Of a stretch of DNA of 64,000 nt, positions 12,601-17,659 are shown piece by piece. Position 1 is the stretch's first letter. Each line of letters begins with the position of its first letter. The translations under genes were made by a program, and so were the position numbers. The stretch is from an uncultured Bacteroidales bacterium. GTDB lineage: Bacteria > Bacteroidota > Bacteroidia > Bacteroidales > WCHB1-69. A model generated the notes under the pieces. It was not told the origin of the DNA. It made no database searches and saw nothing but the letters and a program-made list of their open reading frames with translations. The stretch is from the NCBI GenBank assembly GCA_934699095.1, contig CAKUVI010000005.1:1-64000 (forward strand), given 5' to 3'.

Positions 12601-12849
12601 TCAGTTAAGGTATATCCTGTTCCTGCTAATGTTCATCAAGACATTACTATCGAACTTGATTTGACATCTGAAGAACTTGAAGGCGCAGTTCTCGATATCT
12701 ACAGTGTAACCGGTGCTCACATCAGCCACGTAACTGATCTGCAACCTATCACTAAGATTCAAGGCTTCAAAGCCCAAGGTACTTACTTCGGACGTATCTT
12801 GACAGGTACAAATGAAATCAAGACTGTTAAATTCGTTATCGTAAAATAA
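679..12849 (+). CDS. Giant Ig/PKD-like repeat surface protein with T9SS sorting domain
   Basis: 4056 residues. A hydrophobic signal peptide (MKKFMIFLLMTFLYLG) precedes about 30-35 tandem Ig/PKD-like modules of 90-110 residues. Each has a recurring core: 'ICEGG..TLTA' near its start, 'Y.WY.NG..IPGAT' in the middle and a GC-containing strand near its end; cysteine pairs suggest one disulphide per module. The last ~80 residues (from VKVYPVPAN to KTVKFVIVK) look like a type A T9SS C-terminal sorting domain, predicting export through the Por/Spr system and attachment to, or release from, the surface. The OmpA-family gene downstream is on the same strand. The role is probably adhesion or surface-layer formation; the ligand cannot be told. 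The reading frame is uninterrupted. Confidence 0.9.
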   Translation: MKKFMIFLLMTFLYLGTCQARSEASYPKDASHKLLSWVTPTPSQSFLNRVADDATGAFDLTPAGPVYLGVTSNNTASFSLPSEGSLRTAGVLGSDETIVSADWKMDGVSKGAGLSFEATGLEVGEHSLVCEITTSASNTISSKAVTIVVNEENISVNIIGVEQACENDQVTLTCVIDGQVFGQTYQWFVDNEPIAGATGQTFSFVPATQFEEAIAAENFTHKFKVEVNRAGCVQTISPIHPFLIISTPQAQIEAPEFVCENESYTLTASIVSNSSIQPDQWAWYNSEEEDAEAYAKTTTNTLSLVANEENLGATWSVQAIFNQNSCNSEKATLETAPQLYVAPESPITISAEPEQESFCANSQITLNITDENEAGNVTYTWYVNGVAVQDVTGKTYVATFDQPGTYNVSATASYENYPCDVISTEEDLAINVEAAPALVITGNNVICVGQTATLTASIEDAEYVWAGPDAAAEEETSNVLEVTTAGVYSATATLPNGCTATAQFTVYQFGADVQIAASNMNVCPGEFVTLNANVQGWTNTNIAYAWDDDNESTSPTIGVQIPENASETVTYTVTATATDAEGEAIEGCEIEQQIVINIITPSDYSITVSSEASTVCVGGQVTATVETEDEIEGYIWYLNGVEIPGEHLSDITMALNNAGTYVFSATPANVVCAAITPESSEEITVVAMPSVTITGNNVICQNAEATMTAVINASEESNAEYLWSGPDSDVAGATESEVTTTVPGVYSVLVSLLDDEETEIPGCEASAQFTITQLGGDLQVYASDLKVCPGATVTLNANLNGFYNQIVKYEWSTDNGELSAEEGSTVALTLDETAEVTVKAYAAQQDGDNEEDFSEACVIESTINIEVIDTTAIELVVNADKEAMCQGGQVGLKAQPADEDVTVNYYVWYMNGVEIPGQNLDSIVVSINEPGEYQFAVRPADVNCFAQPATLLEKPVVVYAIPEMHITGADVICQGDTAVLAPIITPAEGKFDFAWSNGVTDSLMKTDVAGVYTVVATNQESGCVVSASFSVYTIGGDLHVSADKYEVCEEELVVLTANIDGYNNQNIKYAWSANGSALDTTSTLQVNPTETTTYVVTAIAGKCTMSDSVTVNVIKVTEGEIELEATVEELCAGAQTTISVVDGEGLFVWYMNGVEMPGENLPSITMNMNTPGEYTFSATPAANKCATSTSEPVEKTIIVYSQPTVQITGDPLICVDSTVSLFAMINDTLGDNEYNFEWRLYNYTLLDGDNAPEFTEDNIAVKYENEDENLTTTLAAQDHPYIFTTKITTEHGCVAVSDPYYVYVGENPTVAVTVDYDTVCKGGLVTATAHLGNYNMDNLVYQWYENDSLIPHGTSPVYSSVVEETTIFKVVVKQTTTGCEATGQDTTFVVNPKNIDKIVVINNGDTARNICEGAQLEIAAYFQDEEGNSYIDSSLTYVWTLNGMQLQTVHGPMFSSQAYIYDGDPVDYVYTAYVVYDAPGCELVPIASDTIHVRRNPIVTIDGTPNVCYFNENDYNITLTAWVDGIQDTNATYKWYESGQLRPNVAGYDNKYRASWPATYLNPWIFTVEVENGDGCTAISEPFYVNVYDAPVVNITADADTVCLGGSVTLNANLDNYNDPMLTYQWYINQIDENHALAGYTHEQEIITPTESANYIARVTHLMYSGTQSQHIINQACWSADTFRINVNAIPQIVSITNNIPEENEVCDGYQVNLTANVEGGVAGGEVFTWYRNGEVIAEANNAEYTEVLSAQNTEPTTYTYAVSVKQAADGCESPIFTMNSFVVNPNPVLELTTDPIVCIAEENNVVLVANLFPAPQTDVKFNWFEDNVLIAENAGDTLRLTKPYRDYPYNFNVQLVNEYACTAEGSASVYVNAAPVVNITASETEICEGGEITLTASLNDWNADQLTFQWMDNDEVIPGATSLTYTVVPAIGEHIYSVKINQLTSECEATSTPIKVTVDSIPVITSVTVNNYAVCVGSQLTITANLDDTVEGEVFTWYRNGILMQGATGRVITDSPELVDNNTQQFAYTAVVTRPAAGCTSLATTSNTVTVYANPTVVITGDQHVCETDSVFLIANVDTVGLNAGLLHYTWYESGQIRDNMAYNLGDNQFFAEYMYARTEPYRFTVEVTRDNVASGCVSRSEVFEVYVYPQPVVNITATETEICENGQVTLTANLNDNNATDIVYQWYKLVENQNIIATGYNADGSYKYDTVTVVSRENIPGATSANYTVSLTETTTFGVMVLQTPSTCTANDEITINVNPIPVVTNVTVNGKATDVVCDGAQVTVAAEIEPANAAGAVYTWYKNGQLIEGATEAIYSENVYTNDNQVTTNSYTAIVTLPASGCVSTMSTMAAVVTVNPAPSTVTISGNNVICFGDQTVLTAYSDVPGQFIWSNNVKDTNKVTVSAGTYTVTLKTAEGCEMTSAPFTVESFGTDLLVSASETSICQGEHTTLYVNQDGWNGNVTYQWDAQAGNSTATTVDVTPDTTTIYTVTATVNNENGSCSAVGTVKIVVNPRPAIVEVTATAEEVCEGSQVTFNASGNASSYIWYENGIEIPGENQATLTLMFNEEGTYSIAAKAVSEEGCVSAQASEPVVVKVNAAPESVVITGQTVICEGGSTTLYANVTPNVDAVYTWYKDNTIIANTQDNQLVVTEAGSYKVEATVNGCTTVSDAVIVTVEQAPQLQLTATETTICVGGETVITAEATGWNNANVIYTWNNGYQGSAYTFVPTAAGTYKFIVTASQSTSGCVAVDSIIINVNDVPAAPQIVVDNAVICDGGQVQISASNAVPGATYTWYANGVVIPGATQATIYQSPVTVDGDVTTYAYTAIASLPASGCVSNMTTTATVVTVIPTPVVAVSVTGNTTICEGGTTTLNANVTPAGVDYNYQWYQDNVLIPNATNASYVVSAAARETAYNYSVVVSANAGCNVTANAPAITVVADPVVVASVSDDVTCVGGQATFTVTVDGGVANINGLNGYSFAWYNNLSTTEPIATTPSYTTTGNEAAGNYSYWVEVTSPYGCHTISNIVNHVVASDPTVAIAVAQGYPTTICDGGQTTLIANVNGGHGEASYQWYKNGLPLYGETNPTIVTSALNYGEAAAYTVVVKQTGVGCETVSEAYNVNVVPAYTVDINGFGNVCEGGTLTLTATVNNVISGDVLSYQWYKVANGNVTPINGANAAQYSTSDLLLGDSYEYYVVVTSGISGCSVISSSVPANVVAAPSVAIQGANTVCEGGALTLNAFVTGGVDGASYTYTWNWTGAANGSATTAVPTFVPELTASDASTPYYFTVTVSRNDNTGCTATSAAHEVNVLAVPSVVVTADNNTICQNGEVTFTAHVSPVGAYNYAWTINDQSQAVNSSSVTTTLATTGTISATVVVSAANASASCSSTATIAVPVQVVAAPVVTISANHTTMCVGGTTTLTANVNASSAVPSEFNYQWAINGIEVEGAVASTFVQPLNAAGVYTYTLKVSQNNNLGCTSTWSAPVTVQVAEQPVVSLSSLDGLAICEGGSITMTGVVDNYGNTVNGVTNSNIYGAMTFDWISNGINVHHNTNISNASNQVTETLNNVGNYSYQVVVTPSGYNCQPQASNIEVVNVVSNPSWTDVHVYSNNGTDACIGETVTLAAAIQGGVSDYAGSTNGYIQWVVTDENGNTINVLGGLGGNSYDIPAAPGTYIYTPTFVGNIGSGCQLTNTEDVQVAVTVHELPTAVFASGDGTSLCANDPSASAELVINFTGVAPFNYQVVDNYGNVIAQAVTLANTVSIYVAPSTQTTYFINMVQDAYCVNNSLDANASATVYINEIEFENNFFVSGCSDEGQVTINFNVVSGNPNANFTVTYENGLTGNGTIVNNTATFVAPTVPGDYNAVFTVDGCSYDIVVRVLVGEYGFGGTLPIMDQRWNDVVVVNNNPETNGGHTFVGFQWYKNGVAIPGATYSNYQDKDGLNGFYSVELIEQDANGNMVTFQTCETYFNSVSSVKVYPVPANVHQDITIELDLTSEELEGAVLDIYSVTGAHISHVTDLQPITKIQGFKAQGTYFGRILTGTNEIKTVKFVIVK

Positions 12850-12864
12850 TATGTTGAAATCCGA

Positions 12865-12890
12865 AGTTTGGCGACTCCGGTCGCCAAACT
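12865..12890 (+). promoter_or_regulatory. Perfect hairpin between adhesin and OmpA genes
   Basis: AGTTTGGCGA and TCGCCAAACT form a perfect 10-bp stem with a 6-nt loop. Flanking GAAATCCG/CGGTTTC can lengthen it with a bulge. No T run follows, so it fits an mRNA-stabilising or attenuating structure between two cotranscribed genes better than a full terminator. Confidence 0.6.
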
Positions 12891-12935
12891 GACGGTTTCA
12901 TGATTAAATTTGAATAAAAAAAGAAAAAGTATATT

Positions 12936-14453
12936 ATGAAAAAGAATTTATTATTAGTCAGTCTTATTTTCGCAATGTGTACCGCTTTTGGTCAAGAGGT
13001 ACAAACGGAAAATAATACCGATACTGTATCGGGAAATTTTGAGACTTCTACATTCTGCCCTCATCACATAAATGTTCATGTTGGAGAAGCTTTCACTAAT
13101 AATATCTACAGAAGAGTTGGTATCAACCAATATTATTCTTTGAGTACGATGTTAGATGTTGATTATGCATATTTCTTCAATGAACATTGGGGATTGAGCC
13201 TCGGCGTTGGTGTTAATCGTATCGGTGCTAAAGCTTCTATCTCTAAGAGTGGTATTATTCCAGATTATGATGTAAATAACGATCATCCATTCGATAATCC
13301 TGTTACTTATAATCCTAACTATGACCTTTATTATGACGCAAATGGTCTTAAAGAAAAAGAAGTTGTTTGGGCTATTGAAGTTCCTTTGAAAGCTCATTTC
13401 GACTGGCGTTTCGATGGACGTAACGGTATCTATGCTGCTCTCGGCGTTCAAGGTTATTTCCCAATCAAGGGCTTTAACAAATATAAAGGCGAAGGTACTA
13501 TCACTACTTATGGTTATGAGGAACTTTTTAACCAATGGTATATGCAACACTATGAGAATGGTCAAATAAAGATGGACAACCACTTTGGTGATGCTTCTTA
13601 CACAGGTAATGGTAAGAAAGTTAAAATGAGACCATCTGTTGACATTCTTGCAGATTTCGGTGGCGTTTTCGCTCTTAACAAAGTTGTTGACTTCTACCTC
13701 GGTGCTTATGCTAAATATGGTTTCTTGGATATTCTTCCTAAGAACAAAACCACTTTCATCGCTGCTAATGATCAAGGAAACATGGAATTCCAAGGTACTC
13801 TTGGTTCAGACATGTTAGACAGAGCATATGATAATGGTGACATTAAGAAACGTCAAACAAAATGGAACCTCCTCCAAGTAGGTGTTAAGGCTGGTTTCCA
13901 CTTCAAGACATGTGCTACTCCTCAAGAGAAATCTAAAAAACAGATTGAAAAAGAAATTCTTGACGAGCTTAAGAAGAAAGCTAATGAACCAATTATCATT
14001 AAACAAGATCCTCAATACATCTACATTGTTCCTGTATGTGATCAATTAAATGATGATGACGATTATCTAACTCCTGAAGATAAACAAGACATCAGAGAAA
14101 TCAGTGATGCTCTTTCAAAGACTAAGATTTTATTCGATTTGGATAAAGATATTCCTAAGATCAGCGATTATAATGACAATATCAACAAGACTGTTTCTAT
14201 TTTGAAGAAAAATAAAGCCTTGAAATTGATTGTTGAAGGTTATACTTGCGATTTAGGTACAGAACAACATAACCGTGATCTTGCACAACGTCGTGCAAAC
14301 GCTGTTAGAGAAATGTTCATCCAAAAGGGTGTAAATCCTGATCAAATCGAAACTGCTTCTTATACGGTTAACGATCCTCAAAACAGACAAAACATCACAG
14401 ATCCAAGCCGTGAAGAACATCGTGCTGCTATCTTTAGAATCGTCAAAAGATAA
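12936..14453 (+). CDS. OmpA-family outer-membrane protein
   Basis: 505 residues. A signal peptide (MKKNLLLVSLIFAMCTAFGQ) is followed by a region rich in alternating hydrophobic and aromatic residues (roughly 40-330), typical of an 8-stranded-type outer-membrane barrel. The C-terminal ~110 residues form an OmpA peptidoglycan-binding domain, with LIVEGYTCDLGTEQHNRDLA and RRANAVREMF as core motifs. It starts 86 nt after the giant adhesin on the same strand, with a hairpin between, so the two are probably cotranscribed. It may anchor or support display of the adhesin, but that partnership is inferred from position only. Confidence 0.88.
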   Translation: MKKNLLLVSLIFAMCTAFGQEVQTENNTDTVSGNFETSTFCPHHINVHVGEAFTNNIYRRVGINQYYSLSTMLDVDYAYFFNEHWGLSLGVGVNRIGAKASISKSGIIPDYDVNNDHPFDNPVTYNPNYDLYYDANGLKEKEVVWAIEVPLKAHFDWRFDGRNGIYAALGVQGYFPIKGFNKYKGEGTITTYGYEELFNQWYMQHYENGQIKMDNHFGDASYTGNGKKVKMRPSVDILADFGGVFALNKVVDFYLGAYAKYGFLDILPKNKTTFIAANDQGNMEFQGTLGSDMLDRAYDNGDIKKRQTKWNLLQVGVKAGFHFKTCATPQEKSKKQIEKEILDELKKKANEPIIIKQDPQYIYIVPVCDQLNDDDDYLTPEDKQDIREISDALSKTKILFDLDKDIPKISDYNDNINKTVSILKKNKALKLIVEGYTCDLGTEQHNRDLAQRRANAVREMFIQKGVNPDQIETASYTVNDPQNRQNITDPSREEHRAAIFRIVKR

Positions 14454-14477
14454 TTATTACTATTCTCGTTAGAAGAA

Positions 14478-14506
14478 GGGGACTGCATTTAGCGGCCCCC
14501 TTTTTT
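14478..14506 (+). terminator. Terminator after the OmpA gene
   Basis: A GGGG...GC / GC...CCCC hairpin is followed by six T, placed 24 nt after the stop codon and before the convergent prfH gene. Confidence 0.75.
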
Positions 14507-14510
14507 GTGT

Positions 14511-15134
14511 TTATAGATCTCCCTTGAACTTTTTCACCGGGTTCCCCCGTTCGAGCGTGTTGTGGTTCATCCAGACGTCGCGCTCGCGCCGGGCCTTCTC
14601 GGCTTCGTGGTCGGCGGCGAGGCGCATCAGCAGCCGCTCCTTCGCCAACTGCTTGTTGCGGAGCTGAGACCGCTCGTCGGAGGCCGTCACGCTGAGGCCG
14701 GTGGGCATGTAGGTGGCCCGCACCGCCGTCTCCACCTTGTTGACGTTCTGCCCGCCCGGACCGGAGGCGCGGTGCGTCTCATACACAATCTGCCGCTCAT
14801 CGACCTGCTGCGCCTGCATCGGGGCGAAGAAGTGGACCCCCACGAACCAGTTCTTGCGGCGGTGCCACGGACGGAAGGGGTTCTTCTGCGCCACCCATAG
14901 CACAGAGCCCTCCCACGCAGAGGCAAGTCCTGACAATGCCGCCTCGTCGCCCTCCGCCGACAGCGTGGCCGAGAACATGCAGCCGTCGCTCAGTCCGGGT
15001 TCGTAGTCAATCAGTTTACACAAAATCTTCTGTTTGTCGGTCTGTTGCATCAGCTTATGCATCACCAGGACCACCACGCGGCAGCATTCCTCGGGGCCGC
15101 GACCCGATGTTATCTGAATATAAATCTTTTGCAT
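14511..15134 (-). CDS. prfH: Peptide chain release factor-like protein PrfH
   Basis: 207 residues, the usual length of PrfH and much shorter than RF1/RF2. The catalytic GGQ loop is present (SGPGGQNVNKVETAVRA, about residues 131-147), followed by the basic C-terminal tail typical of GGQ-domain rescue factors. The N-terminal part lacks the RF1/RF2 stop-codon recognition superdomain. It lies 6 nt downstream of rtcB on the same strand, the conserved rtcB-prfH arrangement, in which PrfH is thought to act on ribosomes damaged in the decoding centre and RtcB to religate the rRNA. GC content is clearly higher than in the adhesin genes next door, which may point to transfer of the pair. Confidence 0.93.
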   Translation of the reverse strand: MQKIYIQITSGRGPEECCRVVVLVMHKLMQQTDKQKILCKLIDYEPGLSDGCMFSATLSAEGDEAALSGLASAWEGSVLWVAQKNPFRPWHRRKNWFVGVHFFAPMQAQQVDERQIVYETHRASGPGGQNVNKVETAVRATYMPTGLSVTASDERSQLRNKQLAKERLLMRLAADHEAEKARRERDVWMNHNTLERGNPVKKFKGDL

Positions 15135-15140
15135 AATCTT

Positions 15141-16538
15141 CTATTCTTGGTTCATTCTTACAATGCGGGGGTGGATTCTCCCCACCACTTTGATTAACTT
15201 TTTTGAGGCGGCCAGCACATCGCCGATGGATTTGTAGGCTTCGGGGGCCTCCTCTGTGGAGCCGCCCAGCAGCGTGACCCCCCGTTGCGCCAATTGCCGG
15301 TTAAGGGCGTAGCGACTGAAGCTGTTCCGCGCGTCCTCCCGCGACATGGCCCTTCCCGCCCCGTGACTGGCCGAGCAGAGGGCTTCCTCGCAGCCGAGTC
15401 CGGTCACTAACAGCCCGGTGTCGGTCATGTTGGCGGGGATGATGCCCAGCTCGCCCTTGTGTGCGGGGGTGGCGCCCTTGCGGTGCACGATCACTTCCGA
15501 ACCGTCGGTCAGCGTCTCCCGCCATGCGAAGTTGTGGTGGTTGCTCACGTTGGCCAACGTCTGCAGCCGCATTCCCTGCGCCACGTTCCGGTGTATCAGC
15601 TCGTGGCAGACCGCCGAGTACTCGCCGGCAATCTCCATACATCGCCAGTACATCAAGCCCTCCTCGCTTTCGAGGTCGAGCCACGCGAACGGTCCGGCCT
15701 CGCGGGGCAGCCGGCACTGCGCTTTGGCTATGGTCGTGAAGTGCTCGGCGATGGCTGCCCCGAGGCCCCGGCTGCCGGAGTGCGACAGGATGGCCGTATA
15801 GCTTCCGGCGGAGAGCTTCAGCGGGTTGCCGGCGCAAAGGTCCACCTCGCAGACATCGACGAAGTGGTTGCCGCCTCCGCTGGTGCCCAACTGCCGGATG
15901 GCTTTGTCCCTCAGCTTCTTGAGTATCGGGATCGTGCGCCACTCCTCGCGGTCGAAGAGCGGGTGGTACTGCTTGAACGGCAGCACGCCCTCCATTCCGA
16001 AGGCGGTGTTCTCCCACAGCGCCTTCTCGATTCGGCCGTGGTGGTTGCAGATGTGGTCGCCGGGCGCGTCGAGGAGTGTGAGCGACATACGGCAGCCGAT
16101 GTCGAGGCCCACGGCGTAGGGGAGCACGGCGTTGCGAGTAGCCAGCACACCGCCCACGGGAAGTCCGTAGCCCGCGTGCGCATCGGGCATCAGTGCACCC
16201 GCCACGGTGACGGGCAGCCGCATGGCCGTGTCCATCTGCCGGAATGCCAGCGGGTCGATGAGGTCGCGTCCGAACACGGAGTAGGGGAGGGGACTCTCCC
16301 GCAGGTCGTGGTGTTGCACGGTTGTCTCTTCCGGCGACAGCAATTCCGCTAACGCCCGCCAGCGCGGGTTTTGGTGTTGTTTGTAATTTTCGGGGTGCGC
16401 CACGAAGTCCTGCAGCAACGACAAGATCTGTTCGTCGGTGAGGTGTTTCCCCTCCTGCTTCACGAACTCCAACATCCTGCTGCGGAGCACATTGTCGGTT
16501 ACCCCCATTTTTGTAAGTTCTTTCTTTAAATTGCCCAT
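15141..16538 (-). CDS. rtcB: RNA-splicing ligase RtcB
   Basis: 465 residues, full length. RtcB joins 2',3'-cyclic phosphate (or 3'-phosphate) and 5'-OH RNA ends using Mn2+ and GTP. Recognisable signatures in order are GLPVGGVLAT and VGLDIGCRMS (metal-binding Asp/Cys), GTSGGGNHFVDV, HSGSRGLG, NVSNHHNFAW, VIVHRKGATPAHKGE, and SASHGAGRAMSR, whose His is the guanylylation site. The start is placed at MGNLKKELTKMG. It is cotranscribed with prfH 6 nt downstream, which points to RNA or ribosome repair rather than tRNA splicing. A -7 box more than 300 nt upstream suggests a long leader. Confidence 0.95.
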   Translation of the reverse strand: MGNLKKELTKMGVTDNVLRSRMLEFVKQEGKHLTDEQILSLLQDFVAHPENYKQHQNPRWRALAELLSPEETTVQHHDLRESPLPYSVFGRDLIDPLAFRQMDTAMRLPVTVAGALMPDAHAGYGLPVGGVLATRNAVLPYAVGLDIGCRMSLTLLDAPGDHICNHHGRIEKALWENTAFGMEGVLPFKQYHPLFDREEWRTIPILKKLRDKAIRQLGTSGGGNHFVDVCEVDLCAGNPLKLSAGSYTAILSHSGSRGLGAAIAEHFTTIAKAQCRLPREAGPFAWLDLESEEGLMYWRCMEIAGEYSAVCHELIHRNVAQGMRLQTLANVSNHHNFAWRETLTDGSEVIVHRKGATPAHKGELGIIPANMTDTGLLVTGLGCEEALCSASHGAGRAMSREDARNSFSRYALNRQLAQRGVTLLGGSTEEAPEAYKSIGDVLAASKKLIKVVGRIHPRIVRMNQE

Positions 16539-16547
16539 TTTTTCTTG

Positions 16548-16673
16548 CTTTTGGCTTTTGGCTGTTGGCTGTTCACTGGCGAGGAACTAATGACCATAAC
16601 CATAACTATAACTATGACTTTTGAGCATTGAACTCTAACTATTGACCCTTGACCCTTGAACCTTGAACCAAGC
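16548..16673. repeat. Degenerate 6-7 nt tandem repeats in the rtcB leader
   Basis: Three adjacent tracts have different units: TTGGCTG-like heptamers (from 16548), ATAACC/ATAACT hexamers (about 16595-16618), and TTGACCC/TTGAACC heptamers (about 16627-16672). Similar heptamer-period tracts recur inside the prophage operons. Confidence 0.7.
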
Positions 16674-16870
16674 CAGCCTAAAAATTGACACGGAAATGCC
16701 ATTCCGCATCGGTTAATAAAAATAAAACGTGAAAACGGCGGACACGTTCAATGTTCGCCACAATGTCTGTAACAATTTGATACAGAATTGTTTTTATCGG
16801 ATGTTATTTGTCTTTATACTCATCGTTGCGCTCCTTTCTTTTTAAAATCAGGGGTTCAACTTTCGGGCGG

Positions 16871-16878
16871 CAAAGATA
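16871..16878 (-). promoter_or_regulatory. Candidate -7 box for rtcB-prfH
   Basis: On the minus strand this reads TATCTTTG, matching TAnnTTTG. It lies 333 nt upstream of the rtcB start and implies a long leader containing the degenerate repeats. No clean -33 element was found. Confidence 0.4.
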
Positions 16879-17003
16879 TGAAAATTTTTTATTATTTAGA
16901 ATTGGTACAAGATTTGATTCAACAAGCATCTGCCTCTTACACCGCTTTTGAGTCCATTTTGGTCTGTTTTTTGATGTGCAAAATATACTTGTGTTATAAG
17001 TTT

Positions 17004-17582
17004 TTACTGTTTCTTATTTTGACAGATTTTCGTTAATCCGCCCTTGTTCCCCATCACAAACACTGCTGTCTGACCGTCGTCGGACAGAACGTCAACAAAC
17101 AGAGGCTGGTTCAATATAAAGCGCTGGCACAGGAACCGGTCGCCTGCTTTCAGTTTGGCGTTTTCGGATTCTGTTATTGTGAATATATTGCCACCCAAAT
17201 AGTTTAGCAGTAAGCGGCGGTTGGGGTTCCAACGGATTTCCACGTTGTCGCCGACACTCAAATCATTGGCAAAGAGCGACTCTCCCACAACGCGGTGCGA
17301 CGATTGCACGCCCTCCACCTCGCAGTAATCTGACACGAAGGTCTCCCAGTCGGGAAAACCTACGAAGCGGGCGAGAATGTCGAGAGTGCTGGGGCGCACC
17401 GAGGCATAGCCGTCCACATAACCCCAGAGCCGTTTCAGCGTGGCGACACTGAGATTTTCGTTCAGCCGTCCCCGGATTTCTCCCGACAGGAAGATGAAGT
17501 CGTTGGAGGTGGCGATGGCGTGGTCCGCCGACTCCTCCACGAGTTGGCGCAGCAGGGTGATATGTTGTGGGTTGATGGACAT
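17004..17582 (-). CDS. Bacteroidota protein of unknown function, last gene of kinase group
   Basis: 192 residues from the preferred start MSINPQHITLL; an in-frame start 33 nt earlier lies inside the -7 box and is less likely. The N-terminal ~90 residues contain FIFLSGEIRGRLNENLSV, ATLKRLWGYVDGYASVRPST and LDILARFVGFPDWETF, a pattern I recall in uncharacterised, possibly nucleic-acid-binding Bacteroidota proteins. The C-terminal half (ANDLSVGDNVEIRWNPNRRL onwards) looks like a small beta-barrel. It lies 77 nt downstream of the kinase gene and has its own -7 box. No function can be assigned. Confidence 0.75.
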   Translation of the reverse strand: MSINPQHITLLRQLVEESADHAIATSNDFIFLSGEIRGRLNENLSVATLKRLWGYVDGYASVRPSTLDILARFVGFPDWETFVSDYCEVEGVQSSHRVVGESLFANDLSVGDNVEIRWNPNRRLLLNYLGGNIFTITESENAKLKAGDRFLCQRFILNQPLFVDVLSDDGQTAVFVMGNKGGLTKICQNKKQ

Positions 17583-17603
17583 GTTTCTTTCAAAATGCAG
17601 CCG

Positions 17604-17611
17604 CAAAGATA
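17604..17611 (-). promoter_or_regulatory. -7 box for the gene at 17004-17582
   Basis: TATCTTTG on the minus strand, 21 nt upstream of the chosen ATG. It supports the downstream start codon and suggests this gene can be transcribed apart from the kinase. Confidence 0.55.
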
Positions 17612-17659
17612 GCAAACATTCAGATATGGAGGGGAGGTTCTTTTTTGGTTCTTATATAA

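Larger units (their letters stand above)
16539..17003. other. Intergenic region upstream of rtcB
   Basis: 465 nt without a convincing gene. It holds a stretch of short-period degenerate repeats (16548-16673) and a minus-strand -7 box (16871-16878). A short plus-strand open frame over 16788-17036 has no recognisable protein character and is not called. Confidence 0.6.

Noticed and set aside
14562..16352. Several long plus-strand open frames opposite prfH and rtcB
   Set aside because: They mirror the GC-rich rtcB/prfH codons, have Arg/Ala/His-rich composition and no domain signal; the minus-strand genes explain the openness.
16548..16673. CRISPR array
   Set aside because: Units are only 6-7 nt, degenerate and without spacers; no Cas gene is present.
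16788..17036. Plus-strand frame of 82 codons between rtcB and the small host gene
   Set aside because: No start signal, Phe/Tyr/Leu-rich composition, and it overlaps the end of the well-formed minus-strand gene and its terminator region.
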